Source: Butyricimonas synergistica DSM 23225 (GTDB taxonomy: Bacteria; Bacteroidota; Bacteroidia; Bacteroidales; Marinifilaceae). From it: DNA of 64,000 nucleotides. The translations under genes and the position numbers were made by a program. The notes below the pieces were generated by a model. That model had not been told where the DNA came from and did no database searches. It was given only the letters and a program-made list of their open reading frames with translations. Each line of letters begins with the position of its first letter. Position 1 is the first letter of the stretch. The DNA is taken from the NCBI RefSeq assembly GCF_000379665.1, contig NZ_KB903359.1, positions 907,475 to 971,474 on the forward strand, read 5' to 3'. Shown here one piece after another: positions 27,907-35,869 of this stretch.

Positions 27907-28590
27907 TTATCCCTGCCGACTTATATTATCCGGTAAATTCTTAAAATACTGTTCCAAACGCACGAACTGGTCTTTTATCATCGAGAAATCCATACCTTCC
28001 ACTTTTTTCCTGTACATAGAAAAGAGTTCCAGCGTTTTACGCTTATCCTTCGTCTTGATATAATGGAGGCAAATCCCGTGCAGGATACGTTCCCCCGTCC
28101 ACACGGACAACGCTGGGCAGCCGGACACGTTGTGTATATCCAACACCTTTTCCAACTTCTCGTAATCATTCATTTCCTTGAAAAAAGACAGCCCCACACT
28201 CTCGAACTCCACGATCCATTTCTGCACGATGGAATCAATCTTCGCTATTTTCATCTCGAACCACGGTTTATCCTCCAACGGGATACCCAGGTATTTATAC
28301 GCCCAACCCACGTCGAGGACTCCGCAAGTCGGCATACATTCCGTTTCCATCGTCGCCTTGTGAAATAAATGGCTCACTCTCTTGCTCGTGACAAAATACT
28401 CCGTCCGCAATGATACATGATCGTCACCCCAATCCGTGAAACGCAGATTGCACTCGTTCTTCCATTCCCAGTCCTCGTGAACAAACGAGTTCTTTGACCT
28501 CAAGAAACGGTAACCGTGCTTTTCCATGGTAGGAAGGATATCTTCTATAAAAATTTCCTTGATACCTTCGATCTTTATTTTCATGTGCAT
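27907..28590 (-). CDS. Hypothetical protein
   Basis: A 227-aa protein I do not recognise. It has no signal peptide or membrane segment, and is rich in aromatic and charged residues (VHEDWEWKNECNLRFTDWGDD). It may be an alpha/beta protein; a segment GCPALSVWTGERILHGICLHYIK suggests a conserved core. Starts at 28590 (MHMKIK) or 28584 (MKIKIEG) are both possible; a TTG further up is unlikely. It is transcribed alone, with about 100 bases to the ATP-grasp-like gene upstream. Confidence 0.65.
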   Translation of the reverse strand: MHMKIKIEGIKEIFIEDILPTMEKHGYRFLRSKNSFVHEDWEWKNECNLRFTDWGDDHVSLRTEYFVTSKRVSHLFHKATMETECMPTCGVLDVGWAYKYLGIPLEDKPWFEMKIAKIDSIVQKWIVEFESVGLSFFKEMNDYEKLEKVLDIHNVSGCPALSVWTGERILHGICLHYIKTKDKRKTLELFSMYRKKVEGMDFSMIKDQFVRLEQYFKNLPDNISRQG

Positions 28591-28670
28591 ACGCAACCCC
28601 CTATTTATTGCCAGATCCGTAATTCATTATCAAGTACAAAGAGAATAAAATTTTCTTTATTTTACCACAT

Positions 28671-28701
28671 AAAAGTTCATAAAGTTTACAAAGTTTATTT
28701 T
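28671..28701. repeat. Iterated AAAGTTCATAAAGTTTACAAAGTTT element
   Basis: Three near-copies of AAAGTTYAyA between the ATP-grasp-like gene stop and the hypothetical gene, with the last copy overlapping the ATP-grasp stop. It is similar to the shorter element at 16920-16942. Confidence 0.65.
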
Positions 28702-29894
28702 TTCTCTACTTGCAACTCCGCCACGAAACGACTATTCTCGTCCACCGGAGTCAAATGAATATACCCAGAAACTATCGCCCCGTCGTGCCTCTCTAGCGGA
28801 AACATTTGACGCTGTTCTTCCACCGAACTCGAAATATCACCCGGTTTGGCAGAAAATCGAACCCGGAAATGTCCCTCGGCACTTTCTGCCAAATGACGCT
28901 GCAATTGCAAGGCGACAATACCCATATTATATCGCAAATTAATTTCCACGCAAGGTTGTATCTTATATTGCCCCACGCCATCCCGGTAAATCATCATATC
29001 CACACCCAGAAAACCCGTGTATTTTCCCCTGTACCGGTCGAGCAAGGCTTCCATCAAAACATCCCGTACCCGATCCAGCATCTCCCCGCTCACGTAAGCC
29101 GTGATTTTCTCCCGCAAAGCATCTTCGGACGTAACGATATTACCCTCGTACTCTCCCCTCTTGCTTGTCTTGAACACGGAAAGCCCCAGGTAACGCAACC
29201 GGAAATCGGCATCCATCTCGAATTCCATGGCGAAATCAATCACCCGGTCCAAGCGTTTCTCCACCATCACGTATTCCTGTTTATGCAATATTCCCGATAA
29301 TATCTCCCCCTCCTTCTTCATCAACACACCCCGGGGCACGAATAAAATTCCCTTCCCGGAAGACGACCACGGGGCTTTAACCACGACATCCTCCCCGTCA
29401 GCAATCTCCCTAATTGCCGATAAAGAACGACATACCCGGGGCACGATTTCGGCTTCTATCCCCGGTAATTGCCGACAGATAAATTCCAGACATTCAGCAG
29501 CCCTCAGCCTGCTGTACAACTCTCGCCTCTCGTTACTCCACTCTGCCATGACACTTTGGCGAAACAACTCCGCGCAACGACTTTTCAATTCCCCAAACAG
29601 ATTATGCATCCGAGGACTCCATCCCCACGGCTTTATCGCACGAAAAGACTGCAAACACGCTTTCTCCCAAAGTATCGGCTTACTCGTCAACCCAAAGACC
29701 TCCCGCCTCTCTTCCAGAAAATCGGCTTTCGGCAACCGGGGTACCAGAACGTAATCCCCTTCCCCCGCCAAGTATGCCATTAGAAAAGCAAGATTATCCG
29801 CCATCAACGTGATATTTGCCTTTGGGGTATAACCATTCGTGCCGTTAGCGACAGAAATCTCATTATCCGGATTAAACAGGTACAAATCTTGCAT
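28695..29894 (-). CDS. Predicted ATP-grasp-like protein, unassigned
   Basis: A 399-aa protein starting at ATG 29892-29894 (MQDLYLFNPDNEISVANG). The central and C-terminal parts look like an ATP-grasp fold: VVVKAPWSSSGKGILFVPRG (nucleotide loop, about 190-210), VEKRLDRVIDFAMEFEM, GFLGVDMMIY, and CVEINLRYNMGIVALQLQRH (acidic metal-binding block, about 335-355). Such enzymes ligate a carboxylate to an amine or thiol using ATP. The N-terminal Asn-rich NPDNEISVANGTNGYTP is characteristic of this Bacteroidota family, but the substrates are not known. It has an excellent promoter upstream. Confidence 0.7.
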   Translation of the reverse strand: MQDLYLFNPDNEISVANGTNGYTPKANITLMADNLAFLMAYLAGEGDYVLVPRLPKADFLEERREVFGLTSKPILWEKACLQSFRAIKPWGWSPRMHNLFGELKSRCAELFRQSVMAEWSNERRELYSRLRAAECLEFICRQLPGIEAEIVPRVCRSLSAIREIADGEDVVVKAPWSSSGKGILFVPRGVLMKKEGEILSGILHKQEYVMVEKRLDRVIDFAMEFEMDADFRLRYLGLSVFKTSKRGEYEGNIVTSEDALREKITAYVSGEMLDRVRDVLMEALLDRYRGKYTGFLGVDMMIYRDGVGQYKIQPCVEINLRYNMGIVALQLQRHLAESAEGHFRVRFSAKPGDISSSVEEQRQMFPLERHDGAIVSGYIHLTPVDENSRFVAELQVEKK

Positions 29895-29912
29895 ACATCT
29901 CAAAATTTACAA

Positions 29913-29943
29913 CAAAAATAACACTTTCACCGAATCTCTCAAA
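29913..29943 (-). promoter_or_regulatory. Strong Bacteroides-type promoter of the ATP-grasp-like gene
   Basis: On the minus strand TTTG, a 19-base spacer, and TATTTTTG match the TTTG-N19-TAnnTTTG consensus exactly. The ATG lies 18 bases downstream. Confidence 0.72.
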
Positions 29944-30220
29944 CCTTCGTCCCCAAAAGCCGACAAACTATTGGCAAAAACGAGAAAGAAATAATCCTTT
30001 TTCAACAAATATTCAAAATTTGGCACACAAATTGTCATTCTGTTAATTGTAACTTTTAGCCATGAAAGCTGCCTTTCTTGGTTATAAGTTAACAACGATT
30101 GATCCCATCATAATAATTTTGTTAGCAGGAAAACGAAACCTTCTTGTTAAGGAAAACGTAAGAAAAAGCGTGTTGAAATTAAAATAATTGCATTATTAAA
30201 CATTAAAATAAAGAAAAGAG
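29944..30220. other. Divergent regulatory gap before dcuB
   Basis: No gene is visible. It contains a candidate -7 box TAATTTTG (30114-30121) for the dcuB operon, with no clear -33, and AT-rich leader sequence of about 95 bases before dcuB. Confidence 0.45.
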
Positions 30221-31531
30221 ATGATTTTACAATTAGCTTTCGTTTTAACAGCAATCATCATCGGAGCGCGTCTAGGAGGTGTCGGATTGGGAGTTATGGG
30301 CGGAATCGGGCTGGGGATTTTGACATTCGTGTTCGGGCTACAACCAACAGCCCCTCCCATTGATGTAATGCTCATGATCGTGGCGGTAATATCAGCCGCT
30401 GCCGCCATGCAGGCAGCAGGAGGACTTGATTTGATGGTCAAGGTTGCCGAACGCTTGCTCCGGAAGAACCCGGCACACGTGACTATTTTAAGCCCGCTGG
30501 TAACTTACGTGTTTACTTTCATCGCCGGAACCGGACACGTGGCTTACTCCGTGCTCCCTGTGATTGCCGAGGTTGCCACAGAAACGAAGATCAGACCGGA
30601 ACGTCCGCTAGGAATCGCCGTTATCGCTTCACAGCAAGCCATCACGGCAAGTCCCATATCGGCTGCAACGGTAGCTTTACTCGGGTTGCTCGCTGGTTTT
30701 GACATCACCTTATTCGATATTCTGAAAATCACCATCCCCGCCACACTCATCGGTGTGCTCGTGGGTGCCTTCTTTTCCATGAAAGTCGGCAAAGAACTGG
30801 TGGACGACCCGGAATACCAAAAACGTTTGAAAGAAGGCGTATTCAACGACAAGAAATACGAATTAAAAGACGTTACCAACAAGAAAAAGGCAAGCCTTTC
30901 CGTCTTCGTGTTCATTATCGCTACCGTATTTATTGTACTTTTCGGTTCATTCGACAGTATGCGTCCTTCCTTCTTGATCGACGGAAAACAAGTTTTACTA
31001 GATATGCCGGCAATTATCGAGATTCTGATGTTATCCGCCGCCGCACTTATATTACTGGTAACCCGCACGGACGGGTTGAAAGCCGCTCAAGGCTCAGTCT
31101 TTGGCGCTGGCATGCAAGCCGTCGTGGCAATCTTCGGTATTGCCTGGATGGGTGACACCTTCCTGCAAGGCAACATGGGAGAACTGAAAGCTTCGATCGA
31201 ACAAGTCGTTACACAAATGCCTTGGTTATTCGGAATCGCTTTGTTCGTCATGTCTATATTATTGTATAGCCAAGCGGCAACGGTTCGCGCCCTCATGCCT
31301 TTGGGAATAGCGTTAGGCATATCACCCTATATGTTGATAGCCATGTTTCCCGCAGTAAACGGGTATTTCTTCATCCCGAACTACCCAACCGTGGTAGCCG
31401 CTATCAACTTTGACCGAACGGGAACCACGCGTATCGGGAAATACGTGCTGAACCACTCGTTCATGATGCCCGGACTCATCGCCACGATTGTCTCCGTCGG
31501 GCTTGGATTGCTTTTTATTCAGATTTTCTAA
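30221..31531 (+). CDS. dcuB: Anaerobic C4-dicarboxylate transporter (Dcu family)
   Basis: An inner-membrane carrier exchanging aspartate/fumarate/malate for succinate during anaerobic fumarate respiration. The 436-aa product has about 11-12 membrane segments and family marks: GLGVMGGIGLGILTFVFG, FIAGTGHVAYSVLPVIAE, and FIPNYPTVVAAINFDRTGTTR near the C-terminus, which is highly specific to DcuA/DcuB. A/B assignment cannot be settled here. It is followed by a type II asparaginase and a porin, which suggests that it moves aspartate made outside the membrane. Confidence 0.93.
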   Translation: MILQLAFVLTAIIIGARLGGVGLGVMGGIGLGILTFVFGLQPTAPPIDVMLMIVAVISAAAAMQAAGGLDLMVKVAERLLRKNPAHVTILSPLVTYVFTFIAGTGHVAYSVLPVIAEVATETKIRPERPLGIAVIASQQAITASPISAATVALLGLLAGFDITLFDILKITIPATLIGVLVGAFFSMKVGKELVDDPEYQKRLKEGVFNDKKYELKDVTNKKKASLSVFVFIIATVFIVLFGSFDSMRPSFLIDGKQVLLDMPAIIEILMLSAAALILLVTRTDGLKAAQGSVFGAGMQAVVAIFGIAWMGDTFLQGNMGELKASIEQVVTQMPWLFGIALFVMSILLYSQAATVRALMPLGIALGISPYMLIAMFPAVNGYFFIPNYPTVVAAINFDRTGTTRIGKYVLNHSFMMPGLIATIVSVGLGLLFIQIF

Positions 31532-31565
31532 TAAGTCTATTTATAGTAAATTAAAATTACAAGTT

Positions 31566-32627
31566 ATGAAAATGTTTAGAAATTTAAGTTTGCTGGTAGC
31601 CTTGGTGCTATTCTCTGTTGCAACAACATTTGCACAGAAGTTGCCTAACATTCACATTTTGGCAACGGGAGGTACAATCGCCGGAACCGGAACATCATCC
31701 ACTCAAACCAACTACACCGCCGGACAGGTGGCTATCGGGACATTGCTTTCTGCAGTTCCGGAAATACAGAAAATAGCTAATGTGACCGGGGAACAAATCG
31801 TGAAGATCGGTTCCCAGGACATGACCGACGACGTGTGGTTGACTCTTGCCAAGACAATCAACAAATTATTGGAAAGAAAAGACATTGACGGCATCGTAAT
31901 CACTCACGGAACCGACACGATGGAAGAAACCGCTTATTTCTTGAATCTGGTGGTGAAAAGTAACAAACCGGTTGTACTGGTTGGTGCCATGCGCCCCTCT
32001 ACCGCTCTTAGTGCAGACGGTCCGTTGAACCTGTACAACGCTGTTGTTGTTGCCGGAGCAAAGGAATCCATGGGTAAAGGCGTGTTGGTTGCCATGAACG
32101 GTACCATCCTTGGCGCTCACAGCGTGTTGAAGATGAACACCATTGACGTTCAAACTTTCCAGGCACCGAACTCCGGAGCACTCGGTTACATCTACAACGG
32201 TAAAGTATTTTACAACCAAACCCCGTTGAAGAAACACACCAGCCAATCCGTATTTGACGTAACAAATTTGAACTCTCTCCCGAAAGTTGGAATCGTATAC
32301 AGCTATTCTAACATGGAAGGTGACGTTGTAAAAATGATGGCAAACAGCGGTTACAAAGGGATCATCCACGCCGGTTTGGGTAACGGTAATATCCATAAAA
32401 ACGTATTCCCGGAATTAATCAGCGCACGTAACAAAGGTATTCTTATCGTTCGTTCAACCCGTGTTCCGACAGGTCCTACCACACTTGACGCAGAGGTAGA
32501 CGATAACCAATACAAATTCATCGCCTCGCAGGAATTGAATCCTCAAAAATCCAGAATATTGTTAATGTTAGCGTTGACAAAAACTAGCGACTGGAAACAA
32601 ATCCAACAATACTTCAACGAATATTAA
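31566..32627 (+). CDS. ansB: Type II (periplasmic) L-asparaginase
   Basis: Hydrolyses L-asparagine to aspartate and ammonia in the periplasm. The 353-aa product starts at ATG 31566 with a signal peptide (LVALVLFSVATTFAQ) cleaved near residue 22. Catalytic motifs are intact: ATGGTIAGTG (first Thr) and the THGTDTMEETAYF block with Thr-Asp, plus AMRPSTALSADGP. The start chosen removes a 26-residue extension that overlaps dcuB. It is 34 bases after dcuB, so aspartate produced outside can enter via the carrier and leave as succinate. Confidence 0.95.
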   Translation: MKMFRNLSLLVALVLFSVATTFAQKLPNIHILATGGTIAGTGTSSTQTNYTAGQVAIGTLLSAVPEIQKIANVTGEQIVKIGSQDMTDDVWLTLAKTINKLLERKDIDGIVITHGTDTMEETAYFLNLVVKSNKPVVLVGAMRPSTALSADGPLNLYNAVVVAGAKESMGKGVLVAMNGTILGAHSVLKMNTIDVQTFQAPNSGALGYIYNGKVFYNQTPLKKHTSQSVFDVTNLNSLPKVGIVYSYSNMEGDVVKMMANSGYKGIIHAGLGNGNIHKNVFPELISARNKGILIVRSTRVPTGPTTLDAEVDDNQYKFIASQELNPQKSRILLMLALTKTSDWKQIQQYFNEY

Positions 32628-32703
32628 TTAGAAATAATAATATCCATATTTTCTAACCACAAAAGGCTAGATTCAGGGAATTATATTTTCTAACAAACAA
32701 AGT

Positions 32704-33870
32704 ATGATGAAAAAGTTAGCATTATTAATAGTAGTTATGGGATTCGGGGTGAGCGCATTCGCCCAAAGTTCGCCCAAAGAAAAAACACTTTTCGAGCGAG
32801 TAGCTAATATCGAGAAAAAGATCGACTGGTTCAATTTCTACCTGAATATGCAGGGATCCTTCGACGCTAGTTTCAACTACGACGGTGTACACGGGTTAAG
32901 CGAGGCAGCTTTCAAGATGCGTCAATTCCGTATCGAGGCAAAAGGAAACATCACCCCTTGGTTATCTTATCGTTGGAGACAACGTTTGAACCGTGGCAAC
33001 AACGGCGGTAACAACATTGACAATATGCCGACCTCTATCGACATCGCCGGTATTGGGGTCAAATTAGACGACCATTTCTCTTTCTTTGCAGGAAAACAAT
33101 GTGCCGCTTACGGGGGTATCGAATTTGACTTGAACCCGATCGAAATATACGAGTATAGCGATATGATTGAGAACATGAGTAATTTCATGACCGGTTTGAA
33201 CATTGCTTACCAAATTGACAATAACCACCAGTTACAATTCCAAATTTTGGATAGCCGTAACGGTTCTCTGGAAGAAACTTACGGAAAAAACATTGAAAAT
33301 GGCAGAGCCCCGTTACTTTACACGCTTAACTGGAACGGTAGCCTGTTCGACGGTTTCTACAAAACCCGTTGGTCTGCATCCGTTATGGCTGAAGCAAAAG
33401 ACAAACAAATGTATTACTACGCATTAGGTAATGATTTTACCTTCTCTAAAAAAGTAAATGCATTCGTGGACTTCATGTATTCTGACGAAGATATTGACCG
33501 GAAAGGTATCATGACCGGTATCGTGAAACAGCAAGATGACCATAATGTATTCAACGCGAAATACATGTCTTTGGTTGCTAAAGTAAACTATCGTTTCATG
33601 CCGAGATGGAATGTATTCATGAAAGGTATGTACGAAACGGCATCTATCTTCAAAGCCACAGATAACGTAGAAAAAGGTAAATACCGTACCTCATACGGTT
33701 ACTTGGCAGGAGTAGAATTCTACCCGATGGAAGATTCTAACTTACATTTCTTCTGTACTTTCGTGGGACGTAGTTACAACTTTACCGATCGTGCAAAAGT
33801 ACTCGGTCAAAACAACCACAGCACTCAAAGAGTAGAAGTCGGATTTATCTATCAATTGCCGATGTTCTAA
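32704..33870 (+). CDS. Porin (OprP/phosphate-selective-type beta-barrel)
   Basis: A 388-aa outer-membrane beta-barrel. A signal peptide ends at about residue 21 (GVSAFAQ), then a short helical stretch (FERVANIEKKIDWFNFY) and amphipathic strands rich in aromatic residues, with a C-terminal RVEVGFIYQLPMF ending in Phe, the barrel assembly signal. Strand patterns FRIEAKGNITPWLSYRWRQR fit the porin family. It follows ansB by 76 bases and ends at a very strong terminator. Its likely job is to admit asparagine or C4 acids; selectivity is inferred from the operon only. Confidence 0.8.
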   Translation: MMKKLALLIVVMGFGVSAFAQSSPKEKTLFERVANIEKKIDWFNFYLNMQGSFDASFNYDGVHGLSEAAFKMRQFRIEAKGNITPWLSYRWRQRLNRGNNGGNNIDNMPTSIDIAGIGVKLDDHFSFFAGKQCAAYGGIEFDLNPIEIYEYSDMIENMSNFMTGLNIAYQIDNNHQLQFQILDSRNGSLEETYGKNIENGRAPLLYTLNWNGSLFDGFYKTRWSASVMAEAKDKQMYYYALGNDFTFSKKVNAFVDFMYSDEDIDRKGIMTGIVKQQDDHNVFNAKYMSLVAKVNYRFMPRWNVFMKGMYETASIFKATDNVEKGKYRTSYGYLAGVEFYPMEDSNLHFFCTFVGRSYNFTDRAKVLGQNNHSTQRVEVGFIYQLPMF

Positions 33871-33876
33871 TTCTTG

Positions 33877-33933
33877 AACCGACATAAAAAAAGTCGGACA
33901 TGTAAATTATGTCCGACTTTTTTTATGTCGGTT
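33877..33933. terminator. 25-bp perfect hairpin terminator after the porin
   Basis: The arms run 33877-33901 and 33909-33933 and are exact complements over 25 bp with a 7-base loop. The core AAAGTCGGACAT / ATGTCCGACTTT is followed by T7, so a terminator ends inside the longer palindrome. Confidence 0.88.
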
Positions 33934-33945
33934 TGTCTAATTCAT

Positions 33946-33975
33946 TTTGAAATCGTTAAAATGGTATTATTTTTG
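33946..33975 (+). promoter_or_regulatory. Promoter of the OmpA-family lipoprotein gene
   Basis: TTTG at 33946-33949, an 18-base spacer and TATTTTTG (33968-33975) fit the Bacteroides promoter consensus. The ATG is 47 bases downstream. Confidence 0.65.
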
Positions 33976-34021
33976 CGGAAGAATTACACGAGATAAACCA
34001 ACGTTTCAAATTAAAAACAAT

Positions 34022-34714
34022 ATGAAAAGAACTAATCTATTCACTATTTTAGTATTAAGCGGAAGTATTATCCTCTCCGGATGCGCTTCCATGAGTAACA
34101 CTGGAAAAGGTGCAGCTATCGGTGCAGGAGGCGGTGCAGCTTTAGGAGCAGGGATCGGAGCCTTAGTCGGCAAAGGTAAAGGTGCAGCTATCGGTGCTGC
34201 CATCGGCGGAGCCGTGGGTGCGGGTACCGGAGCTCTTATCGGCAAAAAAATGGATAAACAAAAGAAAGAACTGGAAGCCATCGAAGGCGCAAAAGTAGAA
34301 ACGGTGACCGACGCAAACGATTTGCAGGCAATCAAGGTAACCTTCGACAATGGTATCCTTTTCGCGACCAATTCCAGCCAATTAAGCAATGCTTCCCGGG
34401 ATGCCTTGACAAAGTTCGCCAATTCATTAAAGAACTCCCCCGACACGGACGTCACTATCTACGGACACACGGATAACACCGGAACCCGTGAAGTAAACGA
34501 GAGAGTATCTAAACAACGTGCGGATGCCGTGGCAAACTTCCTCGTGGGTAATGGCATCGCCCGTGCACGTATCACGACAGAGGGACTCGCTTTCGATCAA
34601 CCCGTGGCAGACAATAGTACCGCTGAAGGGCGTGCTCAGAACCGTCGTGTAGAAATATACATCACGGCGAATGCCAACATGATTAAACAGGCTGAAGCAG
34701 GAACATTGCAATAA
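34022..34714 (+). CDS. OmpA-family lipoprotein with glycine zipper
   Basis: A 230-aa protein starting at ATG 34022 (MKRTNLFTILVLSG). The lipobox ILSGC places a lipidated Cys at about 20. Next is a glycine-zipper membrane-associated segment (GAAIGAGGGAALGAGIGALV repeated, about 30-75), then an OmpA C-terminal peptidoglycan-binding domain (about 95-220) with TIYGHTDNTGTREVN, VSKQRADAVANFLV and AEGRAQNRRVEI. It therefore ties the outer membrane to the cell wall, like YiaD/Pal. It has its own promoter, and a long word-type hairpin follows the stop. Confidence 0.93.
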   Translation: MKRTNLFTILVLSGSIILSGCASMSNTGKGAAIGAGGGAALGAGIGALVGKGKGAAIGAAIGGAVGAGTGALIGKKMDKQKKELEAIEGAKVETVTDANDLQAIKVTFDNGILFATNSSQLSNASRDALTKFANSLKNSPDTDVTIYGHTDNTGTREVNERVSKQRADAVANFLVGNGIARARITTEGLAFDQPVADNSTAEGRAQNRRVEIYITANANMIKQAEAGTLQ

Positions 34715-35065
34715 ATCAACTAACAACTAAAAGATAAAAACTACAAGTTAGAAAAGTCCCGTGGACTATTCTTCAACTTGTAGTTTTTATCTTTTAGTTT
34801 TATCCTCAGCAAAAGTTTCAAGTTACAGGTTATATTAGCCTTCAATAAGTTGCTGGTTAACACACCTACCGTTTCACGGACAGGGCGAAAGCGTTCGACA
34901 ACGATAAGGTATCCATGTATAATTCACATCCTAAGGATGCAAATATATATACTAACAATCAATTATTTGTGACTAAATGAATATATAGAAACAAACAAAT
35001 CGTTTAAAATTAGTCCCAAATACTCAGATTGTAATTAATCGCACAACAAATCATGAAATATCAAC
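34715..35065. other. Gap between convergent genes, with word-type hairpins
   Basis: About 350 bases without a gene. It holds the 75-base hairpin at 34725-34799, a further word GTTTCAAGTTACAGGTTA (34815-34832), and AT-rich sequence to the amidase stop. Nothing else was recognised. Confidence 0.6.
34725..34799. repeat. Long perfect inverted repeat of the AACTAAAAGATAAAAACT family
   Basis: The arms 34725-34749 and 34775-34799 are exactly complementary (25 bp). The 25-base loop carries its own small stem AGTCC/GGACT, so the whole can fold as one extended hairpin. It lies just after the OmpA-lipoprotein stop and could end transcription from both sides. Confidence 0.85.
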
Positions 35066-35860
35066 TTACGACTCCGATTTCCGAAACAAAACCACCCGGA
35101 TTTCATCCTTCCCTTCTTCACAACAGGCAAGCCATTCCCCGGTAGGGGCAACTACACCCGAATCCCCGGCATAATACAACCCGTTCGGGTCATACCCGGC
35201 ACAATTCACCCCCACCACGTGCGCCTTATTTTCTGTCGCCCTTTCCCGTAGCAATTTCTGCCAATCTTCCCGGCGGGAAGCAGGCCAGTTCGCCACGTAC
35301 ACAGCCACGTCGTATCCCGCCTTGTTGCGGCTCCATTCCGGGAACCGCAAATCATAACAAATATAAGTAGCAACCTTGAATCCCTTGCAGTCAAAAACAA
35401 GTTGCCCTTCTCCCGGTGAAAAAGCCCCTTTCTTGAAACAATTGTGTTTATCGTAATATAAGCATTTCCCGTCCGGGTATGCCACAATCAGACGGTTGAA
35501 ATACAGCCCGTCCTTCTCGTATATTGTAGAACCCATAACCACCGTATTCTTGCTGGCAGCCCATTCTTTCAACTTTACACGTATATCCTCGTAACGGGCA
35601 GCAATCTCCGCCTTCTTATCCCCGCTTCCTTTTTTCATCTCGCACCCCGAGGCAAATAATTCCGGGAACACGATCAAGTCCGCCGCCTCGCATTTCTCCA
35701 CTCTATCGCCGAACGCCTTCAAATTCCCATCCACATCACCCCACTGCAAATGTGCTTGAATAAGGGCAACCCTTAAATAGGATTGCCCTCTTCTTTCTGT
35801 TCCGGCGTACCCGGAAACAGCAAAAAACAACACACACATAAAAATCGTCAATTTTCGCAT
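35066..35860 (-). CDS. Exported nitrilase-superfamily amidase (omega-amidase-like)
   Basis: A 264-aa carbon-nitrogen hydrolase with the full Glu-Lys-Cys triad: E67 in VFPELFASG, K138 in YYDKHNCF and C168 in TYICYDLRFPE. The DLRFPE block and overall length resemble YafV/omega-amidase (2-oxoglutaramate or 2-oxosuccinamate hydrolysis). Unlike those cytosolic enzymes, it starts with a clear signal peptide (MRKLTIFMCVLFFAVSGYAG), so it should be exported. It lies 9 bases downstream of the LeuCD-like gene and is the last gene of the cutC operon. Its true substrate is unknown. Confidence 0.85.
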   Translation of the reverse strand: MRKLTIFMCVLFFAVSGYAGTERRGQSYLRVALIQAHLQWGDVDGNLKAFGDRVEKCEAADLIVFPELFASGCEMKKGSGDKKAEIAARYEDIRVKLKEWAASKNTVVMGSTIYEKDGLYFNRLIVAYPDGKCLYYDKHNCFKKGAFSPGEGQLVFDCKGFKVATYICYDLRFPEWSRNKAGYDVAVYVANWPASRREDWQKLLRERATENKAHVVGVNCAGYDPNGLYYAGDSGVVAPTGEWLACCEEGKDEIRVVLFRKSES

Positions 35861-35869
35861 ATCTTTAAA

